Assembly (NCBI RefSeq): GCF_003610295.1
Contig: NZ_RAPV01000001.1
Span: 2,418,001 to 2,482,000, forward strand
Reading direction: 5' to 3'
Source: Paraburkholderia sp. BL23I1N1
GTDB lineage: Bacteria; Pseudomonadota; Gammaproteobacteria; Burkholderiales; Burkholderiaceae
DNA: 64,000 nt
Position 1 is the first letter of the stretch. Every line of letters begins with the position of its first letter. The notes under the pieces are model-generated. The model did not search any database. It saw nothing but the letters and a program-made list of their open reading frames with translations, and was not told the origin of the DNA. Below are positions 42,703 through 52,820 of this stretch, piece by piece. The position numbers and the translations under genes are program-made.

Positions 42703-43974
42703 TCATGAAGACGCCACCTGCTTCTCAAACAGTTCCCGGAATACCGGATAGATGTCAGCCGCGGTTTCGACCTTCTTCATCGCCATGTGCGGCTGGCTGA
42801 GCGCCAACTGGGCATATTCGAGCCACAGGTTCTGCTCTTCCGGCGTGACCTGGATATACGCAAAATAGCGCACCTTCTCCAGGATGTCATCCGAAAGTAT
42901 CTTGCGGCACTTGGGTGAATCGTCGGTCCAATTGTCGCCGTCGGAAGCCTGAGCGCCGTAAATATTCCATTCAGTCGGCGAATAGCGCTCGTCCATCACC
43001 TTCTGCATCAGCTCCAGCGCGCTCGACACCACCGTGCCGCCGCTTTCCGTCGAATGAAAGAACGTGTCTTCGTCGACTTCCTCGGCGCGCGTATGGTGGC
43101 GGATGAACACCACCTCGATCTTCTCGTAGTTACGTTTGAGGAACAGATACAGCAGGATGAAGAAACGCTTGGCGAGATCCTTGCGCTGCTCGTCCATGGA
43201 ACCGGACACATCCATCAGACAGAACATGACCGCCTGGCTCGACGGCGTGGGCTGCTTCACACGATTCACGTAGCGCAGATCGAACGGATCGATAAACGGA
43301 ATGCGCCAGATGCGCCCGCGCAAATGGTGGATTTCCTCTTCGAGCAGTTTGATCTCTTCGCGACGGTCGTCCGGATCGGCCTTCATCACTTCGAGTTGCC
43401 GTTCCATCTCGTGCAGCTGATTGACGAGCGGCGCACCGAGCGCAATCCGGCGGCCGAGCGCGCTGCGCAGCGAGCGGACCACGTCGATATTGTTCGGCGT
43501 GCCTTCGGCCGCCCAGCCGGCGCGGATACTTTTCCACGTGGGCACGGCCATCAGGTGAGTTTTGACGAGACGCGGGAGTTCGAGGTCGTCGAAGAAATAT
43601 TGCATGAATTCTTCGCGGCTCAGCTCGAACACGAAGTCGTCCTGACCCTCGCCTTCGTTGCTGGCCTGACTGCCCCCGCCTCCGCCGCCACCGCCTTGCG
43701 GGCGCTGAATCTTGTCGCCGCGAATGTAGTCGGAGTTGCCCGGATGCACCATTTCCCGCTTGCCGCCGGGACCATGCCGGAACGACGGCTCCGCGATGTC
43801 CTTGCGGGGGATGGTGATGCTCTGGGTGTTCTGGATATCTTTGATGCTGCGGTCGCGCACGGCTTCCGAAACGGCGCGACGAATGTAGTTCTTAACGCGT
43901 CGCAAAAAGCGCTCGCGATTTGCAATGCTCTTGTTTTTACCCGCTAACCTGCGGTCGATGATTTGATGAAGCAC
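42703..43974 (-). CDS. yeaH: YeaH/YhbH family protein (DUF444, VWA domain)
   Basis: A 423-aa protein. The N-terminal part has RRVKNYIRRAVSEAV and DIAEPSFRHGPGGKREMVHPGN. A Gly-rich linker follows (eight Gly near residue 95), then a von Willebrand A domain with MIDAS motif DVSGSMDE (about 252-260) and TESGGTVVSSALEL. It starts with GTG preceded by GGAG. It lies 188 bp after prkA, with a strong hairpin between, and overlaps the possible first spoVR start. In Gram-negatives YeaH works with the kinase YeaG/PrkA under stress; its molecular activity is not established. Confidence 0.94.
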   Translation of the reverse strand: MLHQIIDRRLAGKNKSIANRERFLRRVKNYIRRAVSEAVRDRSIKDIQNTQSITIPRKDIAEPSFRHGPGGKREMVHPGNSDYIRGDKIQRPQGGGGGGGGSQASNEGEGQDDFVFELSREEFMQYFFDDLELPRLVKTHLMAVPTWKSIRAGWAAEGTPNNIDVVRSLRSALGRRIALGAPLVNQLHEMERQLEVMKADPDDRREEIKLLEEEIHHLRGRIWRIPFIDPFDLRYVNRVKQPTPSSQAVMFCLMDVSGSMDEQRKDLAKRFFILLYLFLKRNYEKIEVVFIRHHTRAEEVDEDTFFHSTESGGTVVSSALELMQKVMDERYSPTEWNIYGAQASDGDNWTDDSPKCRKILSDDILEKVRYFAYIQVTPEEQNLWLEYAQLALSQPHMAMKKVETAADIYPVFRELFEKQVASS

Positions 43975-43992
43975 GCCCGGTCTCCAGTGTCG

Positions 43993-44024
43993 ATCGGAGT
44001 TAGTGCTTCAGCACTGACTCCGAT
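43993..44024 (-). other. Strong intercistronic hairpin between prkA and yeaH
   Basis: ATCGGAGTTAGTGC / GCACTGACTCCGAT pair over 14 bp (one mismatch, G-U on one strand) with a 4-nt loop. There is no T tract, so it looks like a processing or stabilising element of the polycistronic mRNA and not a terminator. Confidence 0.75.
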
Positions 44025-44162
44025 CCCATGCAGCTGCACTATTTCGGCTGCGCGAGACGCACGTTACCTAGGCATATCTACAAACGCAACGCTATGTCCA
44101 GGCAACTTGCGCCTCGCAAGGTGCCCGCGCAGCCGGACCGCGCGGGCGGCACGCAGTGCGTA

Positions 44163-46085
44163 TCATGACGACTTGCGCACGCGCAGATACCAATCACACA
44201 GCAAGCGCACCTGCTTCGGCGTATAGCCCTTCGTCACCATCCGGTTGACGAAGTCTTCGTGCTTGCGTTGCTCTTCCGCCGAACCCTTGGCGTTGAACGA
44301 GATCACCGGCAACAGTTCTTCCGTGTTCGAGAACATCTTCTTTTCGATCACGACGCGCAGCTTCTCGTAGCTGATCCACGCGGGATTCTTCCCCGCATTC
44401 GCAGCACGCGCACGCAGCACGAAGTTCACGATCTCGTTGCGGAAGTCCTTCGGGTTGCTGATACCCGCGGGTTTCTCGATCTTCTCCAGTTCGGCATTCA
44501 GCGCCGCACGGTCGAAACTCTCGCCGGTGTCGTGATCGCGGAACTCCTGGTCCTGAATCCAGAAGTCCGCATACGTCACGTAGCGGTCGAAAATATTCTG
44601 ACCGTACTCGGAATACGACTCCAGATACGCGGTCTGAATCTCCTTGCCGATGAACTCGGCATAGCGCGAGGCGAGCACGTCCTTGATGAACGACAGGTAC
44701 TTCTGTTCGGTTTCCGGTGGGAACTGCTCGCGTTCGATCTGCTGTTCGAGCACATACATCAGATGCACCGGGTTCGCCGCGACTTCCGTCGAATCGAAGT
44801 TGAATACGCGCGACAGGATCTTGAACGCGAAGCGGGTCGACACGCCGGTCATCCCTTCATCCACGCCCGCGAAATCTCGGTACTCCTGATACGACTTGGC
44901 CTTCGGATCGGTGTCCTTGAGATTCTCGCCGTCGTACACCTGCATCTTCGAGAACAGGCTGGAATTCTCCGGCTCCTGCAAGCGCGTGAGCACCGACATC
45001 TGCGCCATCATCTTCAACGTACCCGGCGCGCATATCGCACTAGCCAGTGACGAATTACGCAGCAGCTTCTCGTAGATCTTGACCTCTTCACCGTAGCGCA
45101 GGCAGTACGGAACCTTCACGACGAAGATCCGGTCGAGCAGTGCTTCGTTGTTGCGGTTGTTGCGGAACGCCTTCCATTCGGACTCGTTCGAGTGGGCCAG
45201 GATCACGCCGTCGAACGGGATCGCGCCGAAGCCTTCCGTGCCTTTGAAGTTGCCTTCCTGAGTGGCGGTGAGCAGCGGGTGCAAGACCTTGATCGGCGCC
45301 TTGAACATTTCGACGAACTCGAGCAAGCCCTGATTCGCGAGGCACAGGCCACCGGAGTAGCTGTATGCGTCCGCATCGTCTTGTGCGTACTGTTCGAGCT
45401 TGCGGATGTCGACCTTGCCGACCAGCGACGAAATGTCCTGATTGTTTTCGTCACCCGGTTCGGTCTTGGCGATACCGATCTGACGAAGGATCGACGGGTA
45501 GCGGCGCACCACGCGGAACTTGCGGATGTCACCGTTGTATTCGTGCAGGCGCTTCACCGCCCACGGGCTCAGAATGTTTTTCAGGTAGCGGCGTGGAATA
45601 CCGTATTGCTCTTCGAGGATCGGACCGTCCTCGTCGTAATCGAACAGACCGAGTGGCGACTCGTTGACGGGCGAGCCCTTGATCGAGTAGAACGGCACGC
45701 GTTCCATGAGTTGCTTCAGACGTTCCGCGATCGACGATTTACCGCCGCCGACCGGTCCCAGCAGATACAGAATCTGTTTCTTTTCTTCGAGCCCCTGGGC
45801 CGAATGCCGGAAGTAGGCGACCACCTGCTCGATCACCTCTTCCATTCCGTAGAACTCACGGAATGCGGGGTATACCTTGATGACCTTGTTCGCGAAGATA
45901 CGCGACATCCGCGGATCGTTGCGAGTGTCGATCTGTTCTGGTTCACCGATTGCCGTCAACATGCGTTCGCCAGCCGTAGCGTACGCGGCGGGATTGTCTT
46001 TGCAGAGCGCGAGATACTCCTCGAGCGAGAGTTCATCCTCTCGTGTTTTCTCGAAGCGGGTCGCGAAACTGCTGTAGATATCCAT
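44163..46085 (-). CDS. prkA: PrkA serine protein kinase (YeaG)
   Basis: A 640-aa protein of exactly family length. An AAA+ domain has Walker A GPVGGGKSS (110-118), followed by the C-terminal PrkA kinase-like domain (about 400-640). GGAGGTAGC precedes the ATG. PrkA/YeaG proteins are AAA-type serine kinases or ATP-dependent regulators expressed in stationary phase and nitrogen starvation. It is first in the unit with yeaH and spoVR. The 5' leader contains a 9-bp inverted repeat, CGATGTCGT/ACGACATCG (46111-46148). Confidence 0.95.
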   Translation of the reverse strand: MDIYSSFATRFEKTREDELSLEEYLALCKDNPAAYATAGERMLTAIGEPEQIDTRNDPRMSRIFANKVIKVYPAFREFYGMEEVIEQVVAYFRHSAQGLEEKKQILYLLGPVGGGKSSIAERLKQLMERVPFYSIKGSPVNESPLGLFDYDEDGPILEEQYGIPRRYLKNILSPWAVKRLHEYNGDIRKFRVVRRYPSILRQIGIAKTEPGDENNQDISSLVGKVDIRKLEQYAQDDADAYSYSGGLCLANQGLLEFVEMFKAPIKVLHPLLTATQEGNFKGTEGFGAIPFDGVILAHSNESEWKAFRNNRNNEALLDRIFVVKVPYCLRYGEEVKIYEKLLRNSSLASAICAPGTLKMMAQMSVLTRLQEPENSSLFSKMQVYDGENLKDTDPKAKSYQEYRDFAGVDEGMTGVSTRFAFKILSRVFNFDSTEVAANPVHLMYVLEQQIEREQFPPETEQKYLSFIKDVLASRYAEFIGKEIQTAYLESYSEYGQNIFDRYVTYADFWIQDQEFRDHDTGESFDRAALNAELEKIEKPAGISNPKDFRNEIVNFVLRARAANAGKNPAWISYEKLRVVIEKKMFSNTEELLPVISFNAKGSAEEQRKHEDFVNRMVTKGYTPKQVRLLCDWYLRVRKSS

Positions 46086-46110
46086 GCTACCTCCTCGCCG
46101 AAGTCTAGAC

Positions 46111-46148
46111 CGATGTCGTGCGCGGCGCGCTATTCGGAAACGACATCG
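46111..46148. repeat. Inverted repeat in the prkA upstream region
   Basis: CGATGTCGT (46111-46119) and ACGACATCG (46140-46148) are perfect complements 20 bp apart, 26-63 bp before the prkA ATG. It could be an operator or leader hairpin. Confidence 0.5.
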
Positions 46149-46802
46149 CTCGAATTCATCCTAAACCCTTTTAAATTTTTTTTCACGGACTACGTGATGA
46201 AAATCGTGCCGAGTTGCCCTCCCTACAATCCTCACTTGGAAACGCAGATACGGTCACTTACAATCTTGCGCTCACATGAGAGTGATTGCCGGCCCACGTT
46301 GCCTGCCCCTCCAACGCCCTCTGCATACCATGCTGCTCAGCATGGTTCGCCGTGCTCTGTTACACGAATCGCCTTGTTCATCGAACGATCTCACTGCTGC
46401 ACCGGACAACCTGTCTGCACGCGCACACTTTGTCGCATCGAACGCGGACGTCATGCAATTTCTAGTGCCCTGAATCTTTTTTCATCAACGCATGGCATCG
46501 CCATTCGGTCTACAGCACCAGGCACTGTGTTACATGTTTATTCGCCATGCCGACCCGAAGCGCTGTTCAGCGGTGCATCGTCCAGCAGTTCGTCAGCACA
46601 CGGGCGGTTTTGTTCCACGCCATGTGTCATCGAGCGCATGGGTATCGGCGTGCGCTTGCCGCTCATGCGGGGCCCGCGTATTAACCGCACCGGCAACATG
46701 GTTAGCCGAACGTATAACTGGATCACGGCCGCTCAATGAGTCGCTTCATAGGTGTATACCGCAAAGCACCGCAAAGCCTCCCGTGCAGATGCGCCAAATG
46801 TA
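46149..46802. other. 650-bp stretch with no recognisable gene
   Basis: The stretch is lower in GC than its surroundings and has an A/T-rich block at 46168-46190 that may be part of the prkA promoter. Short ORFs on both strands have poor codon use and no ribosome sites. It may be a gene relic or a regulatory region. Confidence 0.4.
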
Positions 46803-46828
46803 AAACGGCTGCCCGTGGGCAGCCGTTT
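46803..46828 (-). terminator. Intrinsic terminator after the hydratase gene
   Basis: AAACGGCTGCCC / GGGCAGCCGTTT is a perfect 12-bp stem with a 2-base spacer in the loop and T-rich flank on the minus strand, 84 bp past the stop. Confidence 0.9.
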
Positions 46829-46911
46829 GCTCGATGCTTCGTCACGAGCGGTTACACGCCAACCGCCGCAAGCGGACCGTTACATGTCAACCGAGGTATA
46901 CCGCGCCACGC

Positions 46912-47673
46912 TCAGGTCAGTTCAATTTCCACTTCCCCGAGACCGTCGATGTGGCCGCGCACAATGCCCGGTTTGTCCACATTGTGCGCACCGACGTACG
47001 AACCGGTGGTGAGCGTCCATTCGGGCTCGATGGTGATGCCCATGGCGGCGCAATGGTTGACGAACCACACCAGCAGTTCGCGTGGATCGCCGGCCGGATT
47101 ACCGGTGGCGTCCGGCACTAGCGAGTCGCCATCGAAGCTCAGTTCCAGTTCGGGCGAGACGAAATCGAAGCCGCGGGCGAGGCCCGCATAGGCAACCGGA
47201 TGACCGGTGATCAACGCGCCGTTGTTCTGTGCGTCGGCCAGTTGCGCGAGCGGTGCGACATTGGGCCACTCGGCAAAGCGGCTATCGACGATCTCGATGG
47301 TCGGCAGCACGACGCCGACCTTCGAGAGCACCTCGTCGCGCGCATAAGCCCGGCCGCGCGGCTCGATTGCCTCGGCGAAACGAAAGGCAATCTCCAACTC
47401 CACCAGCACCCGGAAGAAGCCGGCATGGGCCACCCGGGCGGGCGACGGCAACACCAGCGAAGCCGGAATCGGCGCGCCCGCGGCGGCGCCGCCCGGCGCT
47501 CTGGCGCCGATCTTCCACGCCCCTGTCGCGTCGCCGAGACCTGCGATGACTGCCTGCTGGATCGCGTACGCGGTTGCCGCGTCGGGCGGCAGGCTATCGG
47601 GTGGGGGCGCATCGATCGGGCGATGCTGCCGGCGCGCTTCGACGAGGCGGTGCGCGAGGTCGTATTGCGTCAT
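46912..47673 (-). CDS. 2-keto-4-pentenoate hydratase family enzyme
   Basis: A 253-aa protein of the MhpD/fumarylacetoacetase-like fold. Features: AYAIQQAVIAGLG, GAWKIGA, VELEIAFRFAEAI (metal-binding Glu pair), PTIEIVDSRF, and ELLVWFVNHCAAMGITIEPEWTLTTGSYVGAHNV near the end. Members hydrate 2-hydroxypenta-2,4-dienoate to 4-hydroxy-2-oxovalerate, or decarboxylate 4-oxalocrotonate, in meta-cleavage of aromatics. No other meta-pathway gene is nearby, so the substrate is open. AAAGGACCG precedes the ATG at 47673. Confidence 0.88.
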   Translation of the reverse strand: MTQYDLAHRLVEARRQHRPIDAPPPDSLPPDAATAYAIQQAVIAGLGDATGAWKIGARAPGGAAAGAPIPASLVLPSPARVAHAGFFRVLVELEIAFRFAEAIEPRGRAYARDEVLSKVGVVLPTIEIVDSRFAEWPNVAPLAQLADAQNNGALITGHPVAYAGLARGFDFVSPELELSFDGDSLVPDATGNPAGDPRELLVWFVNHCAAMGITIEPEWTLTTGSYVGAHNVDKPGIVRGHIDGLGEVEIELT

Positions 47674-47686
47674 GTCGGTCCTTTGT

Positions 47687-47726
47687 GGCTGGCGCGTTGA
47701 GCGGTGGGCTGGCGCGTTGAACGGTG
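47687..47726. repeat. Two tandem copies of a 20-bp unit
   Basis: GGCTGGCGCGTTGAGCGGTG is followed directly by a copy differing at one base, just upstream of the hydratase start. Confidence 0.85.
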
Positions 47727-47904
47727 GTCTGCCGCGCTGGGTTGCGGCAGTTGGAAAAGCGGGCTCACGGTCCGCGCACGGACTGCCTGCGGCGGCGAGG
47801 TTGCCGATGCAAGCCATAGTCGCGCCCGTCAATGTACCGGATCACGACGCTCGCCAGGGTGCCGACAACGCTCGCAAACGTTACTTAGTCCGCAGACCAT
47901 GAAA

Positions 47905-47938
47905 AAAGACCGCGGTTGCATGCGCAATCGCGGTCTTT
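47905..47938 (-). terminator. Terminator after the chemoreceptor gene
   Basis: AAAGACCGCGGTTGC / GCAATCGCGGTCTTT pair over 15 bp with one G-U and a 4-nt loop. The A6 run on the left gives a T tract for minus-strand transcripts; it is 80 bp past the stop. Confidence 0.88.
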
Positions 47939-48017
47939 ATCGTCATGCGGCCAATCCGCATCAGCGTGGTTTCGTCTAATGCTTCATCGGGAACGAATGT
48001 TGCAACACGCTAGCCGA

Positions 48018-49778
48018 TCAGAAGGTTTCCCAATCATGATCGCTGCCGGCGCTCGCCACTGCCTTGGCCGGCGCCCTGGTCGGCGCGGCGGCTGCCGGTG
48101 CTGCGGCCGGTGCGGCTGCTGCCTTGGCGGCTGTGGCCGGGTGCGACACCGGGTGTGACACTTTACGGGCCGCCGTCGAGCGAACCGGCGCGGCCGCGCG
48201 CTTCGGCGCCGCGTTCACCGGCGCCTTGTATCCGCCTTCTTCGAGCTGGAACACGGCAACCGCGGCACGCAGCTTGCCAGCCTGATCTTCGAGCGAAGAC
48301 GCCGCAGCCGCGGCTTCTTCAACCAGCGCGGCGTTCTGCTGCGTCACCTCGTCCATCTGGGTCACCGCGCGCGCCACCTGGTCGATGCCGCTGCTTTGCT
48401 CTTCCGAGGCCGCCGCGATCTCGCCCATGATGTCGGTCACGCGCTGCACCGCACCGATAATCTCGGTCATGGTGCGGCCCGCTTCGTCGACCAGCGCCGA
48501 GCCGGACTGCACGCGCTCCACCGAGGTGTCGATCAGCTCCTTGATTTCCTTGGCCGCCGCCGACGAACGCTGCGCGAGGCTGCGCACTTCGCCTGCCACC
48601 ACCGCGAATCCGCGCCCTTCTTCGCCGGCCCGCGCCGCTTCCACGGCCGCATTCAGGGCCAGGATGTTGGTCTGGAACGCAATTCCTTCAATGATCGAAA
48701 TGATGTCGGCAATCTTCGCCGAGCTCTGATTGATGTCGCCCATCGTGCCGACCACCTGGCCGACCACCGCACTGCCCTTGTTGGCAATCTCGGACGCATT
48801 GGCCGCCAGCGAGCTCGCCTGGCGAGCGTTGTCGGCGTTCTGCTTGACCGTGCCGGTCAGCTCTTCCATGCTCGACGCGGTTTCCTGCAGCGCCGAGGCC
48901 TGTTCTTCCGTACGCGAGGACAGATCGATATTGCCGGCCGCGATCTGGCGCGTGGCCGTCGCGATCGACTCACTGCCGCTGCGCACCGTACGCACCGTTT
49001 CGGTGAGACTGCGCTGCATTTTGGCGATGCCTTCAAGCAACTGCCCCATTTCGTCGCGCGAGGTGACTACGACCGGGCGGCGCAGATCGCCTGCGGAAAT
49101 CGCGTCGAAATGACCAAGGGCTGCGTCGAGCGGGCGGCCGATCGCGCGGCTGAGCGTCAGGTAGGACAGCACAGCGGCGAGCACGCCGACCAGCAGGGCG
49201 ACGGCGCTCACCGTGCGGAACACTTCGAAGCCGCTTTGCGCGGAGTCGTAACCTTGCCTGGCGGAGACGAACTGGAACTTGCGCAGCGCGTCGTCCGAGC
49301 TGGCGAGCTCGTTGTAGGTCGCCTGCAGGCGCTTGGCGCCTTCGACGACCTTGCTCTGGTCGTTCGCTGTGATGAGCGCCGCAAACGCGTCCAGTTGCTG
49401 ATGCAGCGCGTCGCGTTTGGCGACGACGTCCTGCGCGAGACGGTCTTCCTCAGCGTCGCGCGGCAGGTCCATATACTTTTTCCACCACGTGTCGGACGTC
49501 GCACGCATGCCATGCGCACGCTCGACCGCGGTCGCCGCGTCCGGCGTGCCGATCATGAACGCCGCCCGGTCGAGCGCCAGCCGTTCGCGCGCCGCATACA
49601 GCTCGGCGTTGCCGATATCGACAGCGCTCGGCATTGCGTTAGTGAAAGTGTCCTGGTAAGCGTCGTTCGAACGGCTCATGCCGAACAGACCGAAAACGCC
49701 GATGGCCACCAGCAACGCGGCAAGAAAAGCCATCGTTAGGCCAATCCGGGCCTTGATCGTGATGCCTTTGTTCAACAT
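48018..49778 (-). CDS. Methyl-accepting chemotaxis protein with CheR-docking tail
   Basis: A 586-aa receptor. Membrane helix 1 spans about 10-32. The periplasmic four-helix-bundle sensor lies at about 35-185 and helix 2 at about 186-208. HAMP follows, then the long signalling coiled coil with hairpin tip [42 protein letters not shown]. The tail is Ala/Pro-rich and ends in DWETF, a close match to the NWETF pentapeptide that tethers CheR and CheB. The ATG at 49778 has CAGGAAC upstream. A sigma-28-like promoter lies about 105 bp before the start. The ligand is unknown; the neighbouring gene set is sugar related. Confidence 0.94.
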   Translation of the reverse strand: MLNKGITIKARIGLTMAFLAALLVAIGVFGLFGMSRSNDAYQDTFTNAMPSAVDIGNAELYAARERLALDRAAFMIGTPDAATAVERAHGMRATSDTWWKKYMDLPRDAEEDRLAQDVVAKRDALHQQLDAFAALITANDQSKVVEGAKRLQATYNELASSDDALRKFQFVSARQGYDSAQSGFEVFRTVSAVALLVGVLAAVLSYLTLSRAIGRPLDAALGHFDAISAGDLRRPVVVTSRDEMGQLLEGIAKMQRSLTETVRTVRSGSESIATATRQIAAGNIDLSSRTEEQASALQETASSMEELTGTVKQNADNARQASSLAANASEIANKGSAVVGQVVGTMGDINQSSAKIADIISIIEGIAFQTNILALNAAVEAARAGEEGRGFAVVAGEVRSLAQRSSAAAKEIKELIDTSVERVQSGSALVDEAGRTMTEIIGAVQRVTDIMGEIAAASEEQSSGIDQVARAVTQMDEVTQQNAALVEEAAAAASSLEDQAGKLRAAVAVFQLEEGGYKAPVNAAPKRAAAPVRSTAARKVSHPVSHPATAAKAAAAPAAAPAAAAPTRAPAKAVASAGSDHDWETF

Positions 49779-49883
49779 GCTTGTTCCTGTACCTGGCAAA
49801 AGAGAGGCTGCGTGCGCAGCGCGGAATCGCGTGTGGCGTCTGCCTGCATGGCGCTCATTTGAAATGGCGCTCTAATACCCAGG

Positions 49884-49910
49884 TTTACGGCATTCCCTTT
49901 GCATACTTGA
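49884..49910 (-). promoter_or_regulatory. Sigma-28 (FliA)-like promoter for the chemoreceptor
   Basis: The minus strand reads TCAAGTAT, 11 bp, GCCGTAAA, against TAAAGTTT-N11-GCCGATAA: 12 of 16 positions match with exact spacing. The rest of the gap to 50250 has no gene I can support. Confidence 0.6.
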
Positions 49911-50250
49911 AGGCTTTATATGGTATGAAGAAAGCCGTTGTAAGCAATTGGAAGAAATTACAAACAAATAACAGATTTGAGCCGTGTGGTAGTTCGGCAG
50001 CGTTTCCGCCAGTCACGGAAGTGTTTTCAGACGGCACGGAAGACCGGAATCGTGCGGGTGGAGGTGCGAGGCGGGAGTGAACGGAGCGCCCGGCTTGCGG
50101 GACGCAATGGCGCGTTTAGGAATGGGCGCAAAGCGCTTACGCCCTGCCGCGTGGCCGACTTTCTCGCACGATCAGCAGAGCGCAAAAACAGCACGAAAGA
50201 CCGGGTGCGAAGCCTTTCGGCTCGCGCCCGGCAATACGACAGTACCGCTA

Positions 50251-51294
50251 TCAGGCCGCCAGATCGCGGCGGCCCACACCGGCCCATGTCGCGGTCGATT
50301 CGCGCACGATCAGGCGCGGCGACACCACACGCCGGCGACCCGGCGCGCGCGGAGGACTGCCCGTCGAGGTCCCGGCAATGCGTTCGATCAGCGTCTGCGC
50401 GGCCATATCGCCGAGCGCGCGGACCGACTGCCCCACGGTCGAGAGCGCCGGATAGGTGAATCGTCCCAGTTCGATATCGTCGAAACCGATGATCGAGCAA
50501 TCGCGCGGCACGCTGATATTGCGCTCCGCCGCAGCGCGCAGCGCGCCGATGCCCATCATGTCGTTGCCAGCAAAAATCGCCGACGGGTTCACGGTATCGA
50601 ACAGCTGTCCCGCCGCGCGATGGCCGCCCGTTCCCGAAAAATCGCTTTCGACAATCGCTCCGGCCGGAATCTCGATGCCGCGCTCCGTCATGGCGCGGAT
50701 GAATCCATGCACCCGCATGGCGCTCACCGCCGTCTTGACCGGCCCGGTGATGCAGCCGATCCGCACGTGTCCCAGTTCGAGCAGATGGCGTGTTGCAAGA
50801 TAGCCGCCCTTCTCGTGGTCGATCTGCACCAGATCCGCGTTCAGGCCTTCGATATTGCGGTCCACGACGACCAGCGGCTCGTGGGAGTCGGCGAGCGTCT
50901 GCGCCAGCACCGCATCGTCGCCCGCCGAGGCGACGATCAGTCCGTCGATCCGCTTTTCCTGCAGCACGCGCAGATAGTTACGCTGCTTGGCCGGATCGTC
51001 GTCGGAATTGCAGAAGAACAGGCAGTAGCCGTTGCGCGAGCAACCATCCTCGATACCGCGCGCCATCTCGGCGAAATACGGGTTCGTGCTGTTCGGCACC
51101 ACCAGACCGATCGTCGCCGTCGCCCGCGCCTTGAGCGAGCGCGCCACCGCCGACGGCACATAGTGAAGCTGACGGATCGCGTGCTCGACCTTCGCGCGCA
51201 CGTCGGCCGACACCGGCCGTGAGTTGTTCACCACGTGCGATACCGTCGTGAACGACACGCCTGCCACGGCCGCTACATCCTTGATCGTCGCCAT
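50251..51294 (-). CDS. LacI-family regulator of the ribose-type ABC genes
   Basis: A 347-aa regulator. The N-terminal HTH contains ATIKDVAAVAGVSFTTVSHVVNNSRPVSADVRAKV. The periplasmic-binding-protein-like domain contains IGLVVPNSTNPYFAEMARGIED and GFDDIELGRFTYPALSTVGQ. RbsR/PurR-like. The ATG at 51294 is chosen for the family start; the frame is open to 51438. It lies next to a ribose-type ABC cluster and probably binds the palindrome TCGCAAACGTTTGCGA before the binding-protein gene. Confidence 0.92.
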   Translation of the reverse strand: MATIKDVAAVAGVSFTTVSHVVNNSRPVSADVRAKVEHAIRQLHYVPSAVARSLKARATATIGLVVPNSTNPYFAEMARGIEDGCSRNGYCLFFCNSDDDPAKQRNYLRVLQEKRIDGLIVASAGDDAVLAQTLADSHEPLVVVDRNIEGLNADLVQIDHEKGGYLATRHLLELGHVRIGCITGPVKTAVSAMRVHGFIRAMTERGIEIPAGAIVESDFSGTGGHRAAGQLFDTVNPSAIFAGNDMMGIGALRAAAERNISVPRDCSIIGFDDIELGRFTYPALSTVGQSVRALGDMAAQTLIERIAGTSTGSPPRAPGRRRVVSPRLIVRESTATWAGVGRRDLAA

Positions 51295-51493
51295 AACCTG
51301 TTGCTCTCCTGCCTGTTGTTCCCGCCGGCCCCGCCACCTGGCGACCCACCGGACATCTTCATCGAAGACAGACCAAACCCATGAATACTGACGCTTTACC
51401 GCTATTACCGCACTCGCCACACTTTCCACTGTTGCCACACTTGCCGCTTCGACTGCTCCCGGTCCGCCAGCGTGCCGGCCACCGGCGCCACCC

Positions 51494-52524
51494 TCATGGG
51501 CGCTTGCGGCGGCTGCGATAGGTATCCAGCACCACCGCCACCACGATCACCGCGCCGGTGATCATCCGCTTGGTCGGCTCGTTCGCGCCGATCTGCGCGA
51601 GGCCCGCCGCCAGCACCGAAATGATCAACACGCCAAAAAAGTGCTGATCACCGAGCCGCGACCGCCCATCAGGCTCGTGCCGCCGATCACCACCGCCGCG
51701 ATCACCTGCAGCTCCACGCCGACGCCGGCGTTCGGGTCGGCCGCTTCCAGACGCGAAATCTGGAACAACGCCGCCAGCCCGGCCAGCGCGCCCATCAACG
51801 CAAACACAATGATCTTGTAAGGCCGCGGATCGACGCCCGCGAGCCGCACCGCTTCCTCGTTGGTGCCGATGCCAACCAGATAGCGGCCGAACACCGTGCG
51901 CGTGAGCACCAGTTGCGCAATCACCATCACCGCCACCGCGATCAGGAACGCGGGCGAGATGCCCAGCGCGATCGGATTCGACAGAAAATCGAACGCGTCG
52001 CCAATATAGGCGGTGCGCGAATTCGTCATCTGATACGCCATGCCGCGCGCCGCTTCGAGTACACCGAGCGACACGATGAACGAGGGGATCCGCCAGCCCA
52101 CGGTCACCGCGCCGGTAAGGGTGCCGGTCAGCGCCGCGGCGGCAACCCCGAGCAGTGCCGACGGCAACGGCCCCCAGCCCCACTTCAGCGCCGCCACGCT
52201 CACCACCGAGGCGCCCAGCGCCAGCACGGACCCGACCGACAGATCGATCCCGGCGATGATCAGCACGAAGGTCATGCCCACCGACATCACCACCAGATCG
52301 GGGATCTGATTGGCGATCGTGCTGAATGTGTCGTACGTCACAAAGTGCGAACTCAGCAACGAGAACAGCACGATCATCGCCAGCAATGCACCGGCGAGGC
52401 CCAGGTAGTTCGAAAAGCCGAGCCGCGTGCCGGCCGGCTTGCCGCTTGCAACCGGCGCCAACGGCGCGGACGGGTCGGCCGGCGGCGTGCCACTCGATCC
52501 TTCACGCACCGATTGATCGGTCAT
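51494..52524 (-). pseudogene. rbsC: Ribose-type ABC permease RbsC, one-base frameshift near the 3' end
   Basis: From the ATG at 52524 (overlapping the rbsA stop) the frame encodes about 298 residues of a typical RbsC permease: many helices, GMTFVLIIAGIDLSVGSVLALG, LEAADPNAGVGVELQVIAAVVIGGTSLMGGRGSVI. It then stops at 51625. The expected last helix (FFGVLIISVLAAGLAQIG...TYRSRRKRP) continues in another frame to 51494. The break is a run of six A at 51635-51640; one more A would restore a 343-aa protein. Total length (1031 nt) fits one lost base. It is either a true lesion or a homopolymer error. Confidence 0.88.
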
Positions 52525-52820
52525 GACAGGCTCCCTGCTTCATGGGTGCCGGTGGCATGCAGCAGCGTTTCGGTTCCGGTGCGGCTCGCCGGCGCGTAGG
52601 CCGTCCCGCCGAGGCGCATCGTGCCGGTAGTCGGCCCGACAAGCCCCCCGATAATTTTGGACAGCGTACTCTTGCCAGCACCGTTCTCGCCCGTTAGCGC
52701 CAATACCTCACCGGCGCGCAGCGACTGCGACACGTCGGCGAGCACCGGTTCGGCATAGGTCTTACCGATGCCGCTTACAGACAGCACGGCAGACAAGGCA
52801 TCGTGGTCGGTTGAATCCAT
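52521..52820 (-). pseudogene. rbsA: Ribose-type ABC ATPase RbsA with large in-frame internal deletion
   Basis: The ORF encodes 99 aa where family members have about 500. Residues 1-80 are a normal start: VLSVSGIGKTYAEPVLADVSQSLRAGEVLALTGENGAGKSTLSKIIGGL, with Walker A GENGAGKST. After YAPASRT it jumps to GTETLLHATGTHEAGSLS, which looks like the true C-terminal end. The stop overlaps rbsC by ATGA. The Q-loop, signature, Walker B and the whole second ATPase domain are missing, so no ATP hydrolysis is possible. Start at 52820 with CAGGATT upstream. The region 52821-53156 holds no gene. Confidence 0.85.

Noticed and set aside
42515..42706. 64-codon N-terminal extension of SpoVR
   Set aside because: Starts at an ATGA overlap with yeaH, but residues are low-complexity Gln/Ala/Gly and a strong ribosome site precedes the family-length start at 42514; kept only as an alternative.
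46276..46740. Several short plus- and minus-strand ORFs in the gap before the hydratase gene
   Set aside because: Poor codon use, no ribosome sites, no recognisable motif on either strand.
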